From NCBI GenBank assembly GCA_031271275.1, contig JAISWA010000132.1, positions 1 to 12,520 of the forward strand: a DNA stretch of 12,520 bases, given 5' to 3'. The notes under the pieces were generated by a model. It ran no database searches, was not told the origin of the DNA, and worked only from the letters and a program-made list of their open reading frames with translations. Below, one piece after another: positions 1 through 7,376 of this stretch. The stretch is from Clostridiales bacterium. Lineage in GTDB: Bacteria; Bacillota; Clostridia; Lachnospirales; WQUN01. Both the position numbers and the translations under genes were made by a program. The stretch's first letter is position 1; each line of letters opens with the position of its first letter.

Positions 1-114
1 GAAGGAAAACTTGAAATTGCCAAAACCATGCTGCGCAACAAGGAAGCTGACGAGAAAATCATTTTGTATACAGGGCTGACACGCGCGGAACTCGAAGCAT
101 TATATAAATCATAA
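1..114 (+). CDS. C-terminal end of an Rpn-like nuclease/putative transposase (partial)
   Basis: The window opens inside a reading frame that ends at TAA 112-114; 37 residues are visible. They read as a basic/acidic helix (EGKLEIAKTMLR) followed by a short helical motif (YTGLTRAELEAL). This is the typical tail of the Rpn family (PD-(D/E)XK recombination-promoting nuclease/putative transposase), whose proteins often end in 'GK.EIA..ML....I..I...TGLS..EIE.L'. The catalytic domain lies upstream of the window, so neither activity nor integrity can be judged. The family assignment is inference from a short tail. A terminator follows 38 bases after the stop. Confidence 0.55.
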   Translation, partial: EGKLEIAKTMLRNKEADEKIILYTGLTRAELEALYKS

Positions 115-152
115 CCAAATTCCATGCGCCATCACATAAGGCATTTTCATCA

Positions 153-182
153 AGGACTCCGCCACCGCCGGGGTCCTTTTTT
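153..182 (+). terminator. Rho-independent terminator after the Rpn-like gene
   Basis: The arms AGGACTCC (153-160) and GGGGTCCT (170-177) pair over 8 bp with one G-T wobble around a 9-base loop, and six T follow (177-182). It lies between the Rpn-like stop and the ABC genes. The downstream Shine-Dalgarno begins only 12 bases later, so there is no room for a complete promoter between them. The ABC genes must therefore be reached by read-through or from a promoter upstream of the hairpin. Confidence 0.8.
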
Positions 183-193
183 GCAAAGCATTG

Positions 194-211
194 AAGGAGA
201 AAACTTTATTG
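194..211 (+). promoter_or_regulatory. Ribosome binding site that fixes the TTG start of the first ABC gene
   Basis: AAGGAG at 194-199 stands 9 bases before TTG 209. The alternative in-frame TTG at 191 would place this Shine-Dalgarno inside the coding region and has no good site of its own, so 209 is the better start. Confidence 0.7.
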
Positions 212-1993
212 AATAAAAGAACCTACACCGCCATTGACGCGTTATATCTAACATTTCAAGCGTCGCCGGTTGTCGCCGCTGTTCATGTGATGCTATCCGC
301 GTTGCAGGCCGTCATGCCTACCGCGGTTATGGCGTTGGCTACGGCAAATTTTGTGGACACGGCCATGAACCTGTTACAAGGCAATGGTATACATAGCGAC
401 ATATATGTACCGCTTATTCTCTTGTTATTGGTGTTGGGCGTATTTACCACGATGGGTTCCGTCATTCAGTTGGTGAAATCAAACATCGGTATTAAGCTGC
501 AGCGTAAATTGAAACCGGCCATGCTTCACAAACACAGCGCGTTGGATTTCAAATACATCGAAAACAATCACAGTTGGGAGTTGATTTCCCGTGTAACCCG
601 TGACCCGGCAACCTCTGTTATGAATGGTTTCGATGCTTTTATCCGTTTCGGTCAAACACTTTTGAGCGTTTTTTCTGTGTTGGTATTAATTGTTACGCAG
701 GTTTGGTGGGCTGCTTTAACGATTCTCGCTTTTTCTGCGCCCATGGTTTTCATTTCATTAAGGGCGGGTAAGAAAAACTATCATGCCGGACGCGACGCCG
801 AACGGTTTAACCGCCGTACTGAATACATTGGCGACTTGTTGGTTGGGCGCGAAAACGTAGACGAAAGGGTATTGTTCGGTTACGGAAACGCGTTAAATGA
901 TGTTTGGAAGGCTCAATATGAGGCAGGGCGTCTTTTGCAGTTAAAAGTGACGGCAAAAATGTTTATCATTACAAAAGCGTCCAGTATGATGATTGCGTTA
1001 ATTTCCCTTCTAATTGCTATGACGTTGGTTAACCCGGTTATATCCGGTGAGTTGTCGGCGGGTTTATATATGGGCATCGTTGGCGCGGTGTTCAGCGTAA
1101 TTCATCAGCTCGGCTTCCAAATGTCGTCTACGCTTGAGAATATCTCCCGCGCGGGCGAATACATGAAGGATTTGACCGCTTTTTTTGCCATGGATGAAGC
1201 GGAGGGCGCCACCAGTTTGCCGGACGCGGAACCCATGCCTTTTCAAATGATTGAATTTCGCGATGTTCGCTTTAAATATCCGAACGGGGACAGATATGTC
1301 CTTGACGGCGTAAGTTTTAAATTAAACAAGGGGTTACACTATGCGTTTGTCGGTAAAAACGGCGCGGGCAAGACGACGATAACTAAGTTGCTAACGGGTT
1401 TATATACTGAATATGAAGGGGAAATACGGATAAACGGCAAAGAGCTGCGCAGTTATCCGCCCAAAACGCTTAAGGCGTTGTTTTCAATCGTTTATCAGGA
1501 CTTTGCCAGGTATAATATATCGCTGAAAGATAATGTTTCGATTGGCGATACAGCCGGAACTGATTTAGATAACCGAGTGTATTTAGCGGCAAAACAGGCG
1601 GGGTTAGACGACTTAATATTAAAACTGAAAAATGGTATAGAAACCCCGTTGGGCAAAATACGGGAGGGCAGCCCGGACATATCGGGGGGACAGTGGCAAA
1701 GGGTGGCTATCGCAAGGTCGTTAATAAGCCGGACGCCGATAAAAATACTGGATGAGCCTACCGCGGCGCTTGATCCCATCAGTGAAAGTTGGTTGTATGA
1801 GGAATTTGAAAAGTTGATGAGACACAAAACCACCATTTTCATCAGCCACCGTCTTGGGTCTACAAAGCTCGCCGACGAGATTATTGTTATTGAAGACGGA
1901 AAAGTTATTGAAAGCGGAACCCATGACAAATTGATGCGTGACCATAGCGTATATGCCGAAATGTTTGAATCCCAAAGAGGGTGGTATCAATGA
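209..1993 (+). CDS. ABC half-exporter: fused membrane domain and ATPase (first of a pair)
   Basis: A protein of about 594 residues that probably exports a peptide or small molecule across the cytoplasmic membrane, driven by ATP. Residues 1 to about 300 are the hydrophobic ABC-exporter membrane domain. The ATPase follows: Walker A at 382-389 (GKNGAGKT), signature SGGQ at 492-495, Walker B with D515 and E516 (ILDEPT), and the switch histidine H547. All catalytic elements are present. There is no N-terminal C39 peptidase domain, so nothing shows leader-peptide cleavage. The start is TTG 209, chosen from the Shine-Dalgarno at 194-199. The stop overlaps the start of the next gene (ATGA 1990-1993), implying translational coupling and a heterodimer with that product. 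No precursor peptide, immunity gene or two-component system is visible nearby, so the substrate is unknown. Its base composition is more AT-rich than the dnaG block. Confidence 0.85.
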   Translation: MNKRTYTAIDALYLTFQASPVVAAVHVMLSALQAVMPTAVMALATANFVDTAMNLLQGNGIHSDIYVPLILLLLVLGVFTTMGSVIQLVKSNIGIKLQRKLKPAMLHKHSALDFKYIENNHSWELISRVTRDPATSVMNGFDAFIRFGQTLLSVFSVLVLIVTQVWWAALTILAFSAPMVFISLRAGKKNYHAGRDAERFNRRTEYIGDLLVGRENVDERVLFGYGNALNDVWKAQYEAGRLLQLKVTAKMFIITKASSMMIALISLLIAMTLVNPVISGELSAGLYMGIVGAVFSVIHQLGFQMSSTLENISRAGEYMKDLTAFFAMDEAEGATSLPDAEPMPFQMIEFRDVRFKYPNGDRYVLDGVSFKLNKGLHYAFVGKNGAGKTTITKLLTGLYTEYEGEIRINGKELRSYPPKTLKALFSIVYQDFARYNISLKDNVSIGDTAGTDLDNRVYLAAKQAGLDDLILKLKNGIETPLGKIREGSPDISGGQWQRVAIARSLISRTPIKILDEPTAALDPISESWLYEEFEKLMRHKTTIFISHRLGSTKLADEIIVIEDGKVIESGTHDKLMRDHSVYAEMFESQRGWYQ

Positions 1994-2490
1994 AAAAAAA
2001 ACCGTATTCCTTTTTGACGATTATGCGGCGGATAATACCCATGCAATTTAAAGCGATACCCTTTTTATCTATCGCTGAAATCCTGCTTGGAACCGGTCAC
2101 GCGCTGTTTTTTACGGCAACCGTGATAGCAACGCAAAAACTGTTCGATGCCATCACCCGGGCTTCTACCGGGGAAATCGGTTTTATGGATTGCTTAATTC
2201 CCCTTATGCTGTTGGCGGGCGCTATATTCGGGCAGGAAATTATGAACGGGGTTCACGACTTCTTCTCGACGATGAGTTTGGGAAAAGCGCCCGGGAAAAT
2301 CAGCGCATTGCTGCATTTGAAAATGCAGCGCGTTTCCCCGGAATGTTTCGAGGACACGGCGTTTCTGGATGATTTAAATAAAGCCAAAGAAGGCGTAAGA
2401 GCGGTAACGTATTTAAGCATGTTATCCATTGTGCTGATTTTTTTTACGGGGTTTACTTTGTATCTGTGGGTATGTTTCTTTTCAGCTTAA
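1990..2490 (+). pseudogene. ABC half-exporter, second of the pair: N-terminal part before the frame change
   Basis: This frame codes for 166 residues: an N-terminal hydrophobic segment, a second one near residues 65-90, and the coupling-helix region (ALLHLKMQRVSPECFEDTAFL), which is typical of the membrane domain of ABC exporters. It then runs off into an unrelated short tail and stops at TAA 2488-2490. The rest of the protein continues without a gap in the -1 frame (see 2466-3764). Joined at the T8 run 2438-2445, the two parts give about 591 residues, matching the 594 of the partner gene. The start is ATG 1990, inside the ATGA overlap with the upstream gene; GTG 1981 is in frame but less likely. 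Nine A follow directly after the start (1993-2001). Whether this is a real lesion, a phase-variable tract, programmed frameshifting or a base-calling error cannot be decided from one sequence. Confidence 0.75.
2438..2445 (+). repeat. T8 homopolymer at the frame change in the second ABC gene
   Basis: Eight T in a row. In the zero frame the codons are ATT TTT TTT, so 2439-2445 is a U_UUU_UUU slippery heptamer in the correct phase. A -1 slip, or one extra T, yields I-F-F-Y and opens the frame that encodes the rest of the transporter. Confidence 0.75.
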
Positions 2491-3764
2491 AACCCTTGTT
2501 GCCCATCATCATTATTCTTGCTTTTTTTCCGGCTATGTTAGCGCAGGTAGTGCGCGCCAGCGTTTTTACCCGGTTGGAATGCGCCAATGCGTCGGTGCGC
2601 CGTGAGAATGAATATTATTATAAAACCATATGCGACCGCGAATATTTTAAAGAAACACGCGTGTTGGGCGCGTATAATTTTTTTCAAAAACGCTTTTCTG
2701 AAACCTTGCGGCTGATAACGCGTAACACATGGAAAGCAGAGCGAAAAACCGCACTGTTGCAAATGTCTTTAAACCTTGCGTCATTTGCCGGAATGGCGGT
2801 TTCTTCCTACATGCTGTTCACTGCCACCCTGTCGGGAGAAATATCCGCGGGAACATTCGCTGCCGTATACAGTGCCTTGGGAACGGTTTTTAGCATTATG
2901 GAGAATATCGTTACAACCCATCTCGGTAACATGAACAAAGATATGGGTAAAGCCGCTAATTTCATCCGCGTGATGGACATGCCGGAAAGGACAGGCGCGG
3001 GCGGAAGCGTTGATTTGTCCAAGGGAATTGCGGTTGAAAACATCCGCTTTACTTATCCCGGGGGAGAGAGACCCTCGATAGAAGATGTGTCGTTGACGAT
3101 AGCCGACGGGGAAACCATTGCCATTGTAGGCGAAAACGGCGCGGGTAAAAGCACGTTGGTACGGCTGTTGATTGGCGTTTACCGTCCACAGACGGGAAGG
3201 GTGACAGTGGGCGGTCTTGATACGGCTAAAATTGCGCCGGGCTGCGTTTTTAAGCACACGTCCGCCGTATTTCAAAAGTATCAGCGCTATAAAATGACAT
3301 TAAAAGAGAATATTGCTATTAGCGATGCGGAATCAGCGGTTGATGAAACGAAAATGGATGCTTCTTTAAAAGACATCGGCGCGGAATTGGAAACCGGGTG
3401 GGACACGATGCTTTCTCCGGAATTCGGCGGTATAGACCTGTCCGGCGGTCAGTGGCAGCACATCGCTATAGCGCGGGGTTTATACCGTACCCATGGTTTT
3501 ATTATATTGGACGAGCCCACATCTTCCATTGACCCTGTCGAGGAAACCCGGATATACCAACAGTTTAAGCAAATTTCCGTTGGAAAATGCGCCGTAATAG
3601 TAACGCATCGTTTGGGTTCCGCTAAATTGGCAAACAGAATTATCGTAATGGATAAGGGAAAAATAGTAGCTGCGGGAACACATGACGATTTGCTTTTGCA
3701 ATCCGAAAAATATTTCAAAATGTGGGAAGCCCAAGCCAAATGGTATAAAAATGAAACGGAATGA
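2466..3764 (+). pseudogene. ABC half-exporter, second of the pair: rest of membrane domain and complete ATPase
   Basis: This is the continuation of the gene starting at 1990, in the -1 frame. The frame is open from before the T8 run (2438-2445). The first possible internal start is GTG 2466, but no convincing Shine-Dalgarno precedes it, so independent translation is unlikely. It carries the remaining membrane segments (LLPIIIILAFFPAML and a later pair) and a full ATPase: Walker A (GENGAGKS), signature LSGGQWQ, Walker B (IILDEPT) and the switch histidine in VTHR. The second half therefore shows no decay beyond the frame change, which argues for a recent lesion, a regulated slip or a sequencing error rather than an old pseudogene. 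It would pair with the product of 209-1993. The stop is TGA 3762-3764; 146 bases separate it from the dnaG start. Confidence 0.75.
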
Positions 3765-3780
3765 TTGAGTATTATATTAT

Positions 3781-3811
3781 TTGAGATAACCCTTGAAGCA
3801 CATCGTGTAAA
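3781..3811 (+). promoter_or_regulatory. Weak candidate promoter upstream of dnaG
   Basis: TTGAGA at 3781-3786 (5 of 6 to the -35 consensus) and TGTAAA at 3806-3811 (4 of 6 to the -10 consensus) are 19 bases apart, which is longer than ideal. The 3765-3910 gap holds no hairpin terminator that I can see after the ABC genes, so read-through into dnaG is also possible. Confidence 0.25.
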
Positions 3812-3900
3812 TTCCAGATGAGCGCAACGACGAAGCATTTTCACGAAGAAGGATTTCTCAGCTCCGCGTCGAATTATATAGGTGCACATATTATTTTTTT

Positions 3901-3913
3901 GGAGACTCCCATG
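3901..3913 (+). promoter_or_regulatory. Ribosome binding site that fixes the dnaG start
   Basis: GGAG at 3901-3904 is followed by 6 bases and ATG 3911. The resulting protein begins MQYPPEVIEEV, the usual DnaG N-terminus. The longer in-frame start at ATG 3818 would add 31 residues unlike the family. Confidence 0.75.
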
Positions 3914-5728
3914 CAGTATCCCCCTGAAGTAATCGAGGAAGTCCGCGCGCTTAACGATATCGCGGACGTGGTGGGCAGCTACGTGGCGCTCAAGCCCCAC
4001 GGCGGCAACCTGTTCGGGCTTTGCCCCTTCCACCGGGAAAAATCCCCCTCCTTTTCCGTCAACCGCGAGAAGCAGATTTTTTACTGCTTCGGCTGTAACG
4101 CCGGGGGCAACGTGCTCGGCTTCATTATGCGCTACGAGAACTATGATTTTCTGGAAGCGCTGAAATTCCTCGCGGACAGGGTGCACTACATACTGCCCCA
4201 GGCAGCCGCCGACGGGGCCGCCGCCAAAAACCGCGCCCGGTTAAAGGAAACGTTGGCGGAAATCAACCGCAGCGCCGCGCGTTTTTATTACGACCGCCTG
4301 CAGGCGGACAGCCCGGAAGCCGCCAACGCCCGGGCTTATTTGGACGGGCGTCACGTCGGGGCGAAGACGCGCGTAAAATATGGTATCGGGCTTAGCCCGC
4401 CCGGTTGGGACGCGCTGTTTAAACATTTGACGGGGCAGGGGAGCAAACCCGGGGATATTGTAAAGGCGGGGCTCGCCCTTCCCAACAAAACCGACGGCTA
4501 TTACGACCGTTTCCGGGGGCGGCTGATGTTCCCGATTCTGGATTTGGCGGGGAAGGTCATCGGCTTCGGCGGCCGCCAGTTAGAGAAGGACGCCGATTCC
4601 GCCAAGTATTTAAACTCCCCCGAGACGCCGCTGTTCGACAAGGGCCGCCAGTTGTACGGTCTGCACCTCGCGCGGAAGGCGCGGCTGCGGGAAGTGATTC
4701 TGGTGGAAGGGTACATGGACACCATCGCGCTGTATCAGGCGGGCTTCCGGAACGCGGCGGGCGTTCTGGGGACGGCGCTCACCCCCGAGCATACGCGGCT
4801 GCTGAAACGGGTAAACTGCGAGTCCGTCATCCTGCTGCTCGACAGCGACGACGCCGGGACCAACGCCGCCCTTCGCGCGATTCCCATACTGCTTGAGGCG
4901 GGTATTAAGGTGCGGGTGCTGCAAGTCACCGGCGACGCGAAAGACCCGGACGAATACCTGCGTACATATGGAGCGGAACGGTTCGCCGCGCTGCTTGAGT
5001 CGGCGCAAAGCCACGTGGCGTTCCGGGTGGGGCTGCTGCGGAAAAAGTACGACCTTAAAACCACGGAACAGCGCGTGGCGTTCACGCGGGAAGCCGCGAG
5101 CCTGCTTTCCACCCTTACCAGCGCCATCGAAACCGACGCGTATGCTTCGGAAGTCGCTTCGCAGACGGGCATTTCCGCCGAAGCCATAAGGGCGGAGATT
5201 TCAAAGTCACGCGCCGGACAAGCTCTGGCAAACCGGCTTTCGCCGGTCAGGCCCGCCGGGCGCTTTGGCGTTTTGGAGCGCAGGGACGAAAAGGGCGTCA
5301 ACTCCGCGAGGAAGGGCGTGTTGCAGCTTTTGTTCGCGTATCCGGCGGCTTGCCGCGCGGTGGAGGGCGGCAAAGCGCTTACGGCGGAGGAAATGGGCGG
5401 CGGGGTTTACGGGCAAATGCTTTCCCTCGCGTTTGAAACCGCGAAGGCAGGGCGCGCGCTTTCCCCGGCGGACGTGATAAACCGCTTCGAAACCTTGGAA
5501 GAACAGCAGCTCGCCACGGGCGTGTTTTTCCGCTCGGAAAAGTACGAAACCCTCCCCGACGCGGAAAAGGCGCTTAACGAAATGATTGCGGTAATTAAAC
5601 GCGGATGGTACGACAAGCTGCTCGCAGACGCGCAAGCGTCGGGTGAAGGCGCGTTAAACGCCGTAAATACGCTGTTTGAGGCCAAAAGAAATCTTAACTC
5701 ACTGTATATAACCCTAACCGATGGTTAG
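3911..5728 (+). CDS. dnaG: DNA primase DnaG
   Basis: A 605-residue primase that makes the short RNA primers for DNA replication, working with the DnaB helicase at the fork. The N-terminal zinc-binding domain is clear: C38, H41, C59 and C62 (CPFH then CFGC) within the conserved block around KSPSFSV and KQIFYCFGC. The TOPRIM catalytic core has EGYMD with E266, the acidic DSDDAG motif starting at D311, and DPDEYL further on. The region from about residue 440 to the end is the less conserved helicase-interacting part. Length matches the family (about 600). It is the first gene of a GC-rich block and lies 32 bases before rpoD, as in the classic macromolecular synthesis operon. No rpsU is seen upstream; the ABC genes occupy that place. 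Confidence 0.97.
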   Translation: MQYPPEVIEEVRALNDIADVVGSYVALKPHGGNLFGLCPFHREKSPSFSVNREKQIFYCFGCNAGGNVLGFIMRYENYDFLEALKFLADRVHYILPQAAADGAAAKNRARLKETLAEINRSAARFYYDRLQADSPEAANARAYLDGRHVGAKTRVKYGIGLSPPGWDALFKHLTGQGSKPGDIVKAGLALPNKTDGYYDRFRGRLMFPILDLAGKVIGFGGRQLEKDADSAKYLNSPETPLFDKGRQLYGLHLARKARLREVILVEGYMDTIALYQAGFRNAAGVLGTALTPEHTRLLKRVNCESVILLLDSDDAGTNAALRAIPILLEAGIKVRVLQVTGDAKDPDEYLRTYGAERFAALLESAQSHVAFRVGLLRKKYDLKTTEQRVAFTREAASLLSTLTSAIETDAYASEVASQTGISAEAIRAEISKSRAGQALANRLSPVRPAGRFGVLERRDEKGVNSARKGVLQLLFAYPAACRAVEGGKALTAEEMGGGVYGQMLSLAFETAKAGRALSPADVINRFETLEEQQLATGVFFRSEKYETLPDAEKALNEMIAVIKRGWYDKLLADAQASGEGALNAVNTLFEAKRNLNSLYITLTDG

Positions 5729-5760
5729 ACTAATAAAACTGACGAGAGGAATGGTTTTGG

Positions 5761-6837
5761 TTGAAACCCATTGACGATACCTTGCTGACGAACCGGATTA
5801 AGGACCTGGTCGCGATTGGCAAGAAGAAAAAGAATGTGCTCGAGTATAAGGAGATTATGGATTTCCTCGGCGACGTGGACCTTGACCCCGACCAGGTGGA
5901 AAAGGTTTACGAGCACTTGGAAAGTCAGGGCATTGATATCCTCGGCGGCGTGGAGGTCGAGGAGGAAGCCGAAAAGGAAATCGACTTAACCGCCGTGGAA
6001 GGCGCCATCAACATTGACGACCACGTCCGCATGTACCTGAAGGAAATCGGCAAGGTGCCGCTGCTCACCGCCGACGAGGAAATTGACCTCGCCAAGCGCA
6101 TGGAAGACGGCGACGATTTCGCGAAGCGCCGCCTTGCGGAAGCCAACCTGCGGTTGGTGGTCAGCATCGCGAAGCGGTACGTGGGGCGCGGAATGCTCTT
6201 TTTGGATTTGATACAGGAAGGGAACTTGGGCCTGATAAAGGCGGTGGAAAAGTTCGACTACCGCAAGGGCTACAAGTTCAGCACATACGCCACCTGGTGG
6301 ATACGCCAGGCGATTACCCGCGCCATCGCGGACCAGGCGCGCACCATCCGCATCCCCGTGCACATGGTGGAAACCATCAACAAGCTCATACGCGTTTCCC
6401 GTCAGCTTTTGCAGGAGTTGGGCCGCGACCCGAGCCCCGACGAACTGGCGAAGGAAATGCAGATGCCCGTGGAAAAAGTCCGTGAAATTCTCAAAATCGG
6501 GCAGGAGCCCGTTTCCCTTGAAACGCCCATCGGCGAGGAGGAGGACAGCCATCTGGGGGACTTCATCCCGGACGACGACATCCCCGCGCCCGCCGAAGCC
6601 GCCGCGTTCACCCTGCTGAAAGAGCAGTTGATCGACGTGCTCGACACCCTGACCGAGCGGGAGGAAAAAGTGCTGCGCCTGCGGTTCGGGCTCGACGATG
6701 GCAGGGCGCGCACACTGGAGGAAGTGGGCAAGGAATTTAACGTCACCCGGGAGCGTATACGGCAGATAGAGGCGAAAGCCCTGCGGAAACTGCGCCACCC
6801 TAGCCGCAGCAAGAAGCTGAAGGATTATCTGGATTAA
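5761..6837 (+). CDS. rpoD: Primary sigma factor RpoD (SigA, sigma-70)
   Basis: A 358-residue housekeeping sigma factor that directs RNA polymerase to -35/-10 promoters. A short region 1.1 (residues 1 to about 62) with an acidic linker is followed by region 1.2 (IDDHVRMYLKEIGKVPLLT). Regions 2.1 to 2.4 follow, with the near-invariant core-binding block (DLIQEGNLGLIKAVEKFDY) and the -10 recognition segment starting at Y176 (YATWWIRQAI). Region 3 comes next, then region 4, with the -35-binding helix-turn-helix in EVGKEFNVTRERIRQIEAKAL (about 321-341). It has the short Gram-positive form, without the long insert of proteobacterial RpoD. The start is TTG 5761, the only NTG start in the open frame; the Shine-Dalgarno GAGAGGA (5744-5750) is 10 bases upstream. 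An out-of-frame ATG at 5751 lies between them and encodes only a 7-residue reading frame ending at 5774. It is probably co-transcribed with dnaG. Confidence 0.96.
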   Translation: MKPIDDTLLTNRIKDLVAIGKKKKNVLEYKEIMDFLGDVDLDPDQVEKVYEHLESQGIDILGGVEVEEEAEKEIDLTAVEGAINIDDHVRMYLKEIGKVPLLTADEEIDLAKRMEDGDDFAKRRLAEANLRLVVSIAKRYVGRGMLFLDLIQEGNLGLIKAVEKFDYRKGYKFSTYATWWIRQAITRAIADQARTIRIPVHMVETINKLIRVSRQLLQELGRDPSPDELAKEMQMPVEKVREILKIGQEPVSLETPIGEEEDSHLGDFIPDDDIPAPAEAAAFTLLKEQLIDVLDTLTEREEKVLRLRFGLDDGRARTLEEVGKEFNVTRERIRQIEAKALRKLRHPSRSKKLKDYLD

Positions 6838-6860
6838 AGGGCGGAAGGTTTCGGGGGCGG

Positions 6861-7376
6861 ATGTGTGAAAATGATTTGCGTGAGTGTGGGCGAATGGTGA
6901 AGCTTTCCGAAAGGCTACAGGCGGTGTTGGGGTTTGTGCGGGGCAAAACGCTTGCCGACATCGGCGCCGACCACGCGTATATCCCCATTGCGGCGTGCCA
7001 GTCGGGCCTGTGCGAAACCGCCATAGCCTGCGACATTAAACCCGGCCCGTTGGGGAAGGCGGCTGAAAATATCAAAGCGTATAATTTGGAAAGCCGCATC
7101 CAAACCCGGTTGGGCGCGGGGCTTACCCCTTTACATACCGGCGAGGCGGACTGCATCGTCATCGCCGGAATGGGCGGAATGAACATAATAGAAATACTGA
7201 CGGCAAGCCTCGAAACCGCGAAAGCGGCAAAGAGGCTTGTTTTGCAGCCCCAACGCGACCTGCCCAAGGTAAAGGCGGCGCTGAGTGCGATGGGCTTTCT
7301 GATTGAGGATGAAAAAACCGCGAGGGAGGGCGACCGGTTTTATCCGGTGGTGGCAGCCCGGCACAGGGAAGGATGA
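6861..7376 (+). CDS. trmK: tRNA (adenine(22)-N1)-methyltransferase TrmK, short form
   Basis: A SAM-dependent methyltransferase of the TrmK family (COG2384), which forms m1A22 in bacterial tRNA. Residues 14-42 show the conserved start of the family (KLSERL, then LADIGADHAYIPI with the SAM-binding D33-I34-G35 and D37-H38). CDIKPGPL, AGMGG (102-106) and LQPQRDLP follow in the expected order. At 171 residues it is much shorter than the roughly 230 usual in Bacillota: the C-terminal helical/coiled-coil domain is missing and the protein ends soon after EGDRFYPVVAA. ATG 6861 is given as the start. ATG 6894 (beginning MVKLSERL) fits family N-termini better but has a weak ribosome site. The gene lies 23 bases after rpoD, where trmK also sits in other Bacillota, and its stop overlaps the next start (ATGA 7373-7376), so the two are coupled. 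Confidence 0.85.
   Translation: MCENDLRECGRMVKLSERLQAVLGFVRGKTLADIGADHAYIPIAACQSGLCETAIACDIKPGPLGKAAENIKAYNLESRIQTRLGAGLTPLHTGEADCIVIAGMGGMNIIEILTASLETAKAAKRLVLQPQRDLPKVKAALSAMGFLIEDEKTAREGDRFYPVVAARHREG

Noticed and set aside
191..208. TTG 191 as the start of the first ABC gene
   Set aside because: Its own coding sequence would contain the AAGGAG that serves TTG 209, and no good ribosome site precedes 191.
2466..3764. Independent gene starting at GTG 2466
   Set aside because: There is no ribosome site, the start would fall within a membrane segment, and the upstream frame supplies exactly the missing N-terminal part.
3818..3910. In-frame ATG giving DnaG a 31-residue N-terminal extension
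   Set aside because: The extra residues do not resemble DnaG, while ATG 3911 has a well-placed GGAG and yields the standard N-terminus.
3449..4186. Long reverse-strand reading frame across the ABC/dnaG junction
   Set aside because: It is antisense to two clearly conserved genes, crosses unrelated coding regions and has no recognisable domain.
5986..6798. 270-codon reverse-strand reading frame inside rpoD
   Set aside because: It is a shadow of GC-rich rpoD codons; the forward frame is unmistakably sigma-70.
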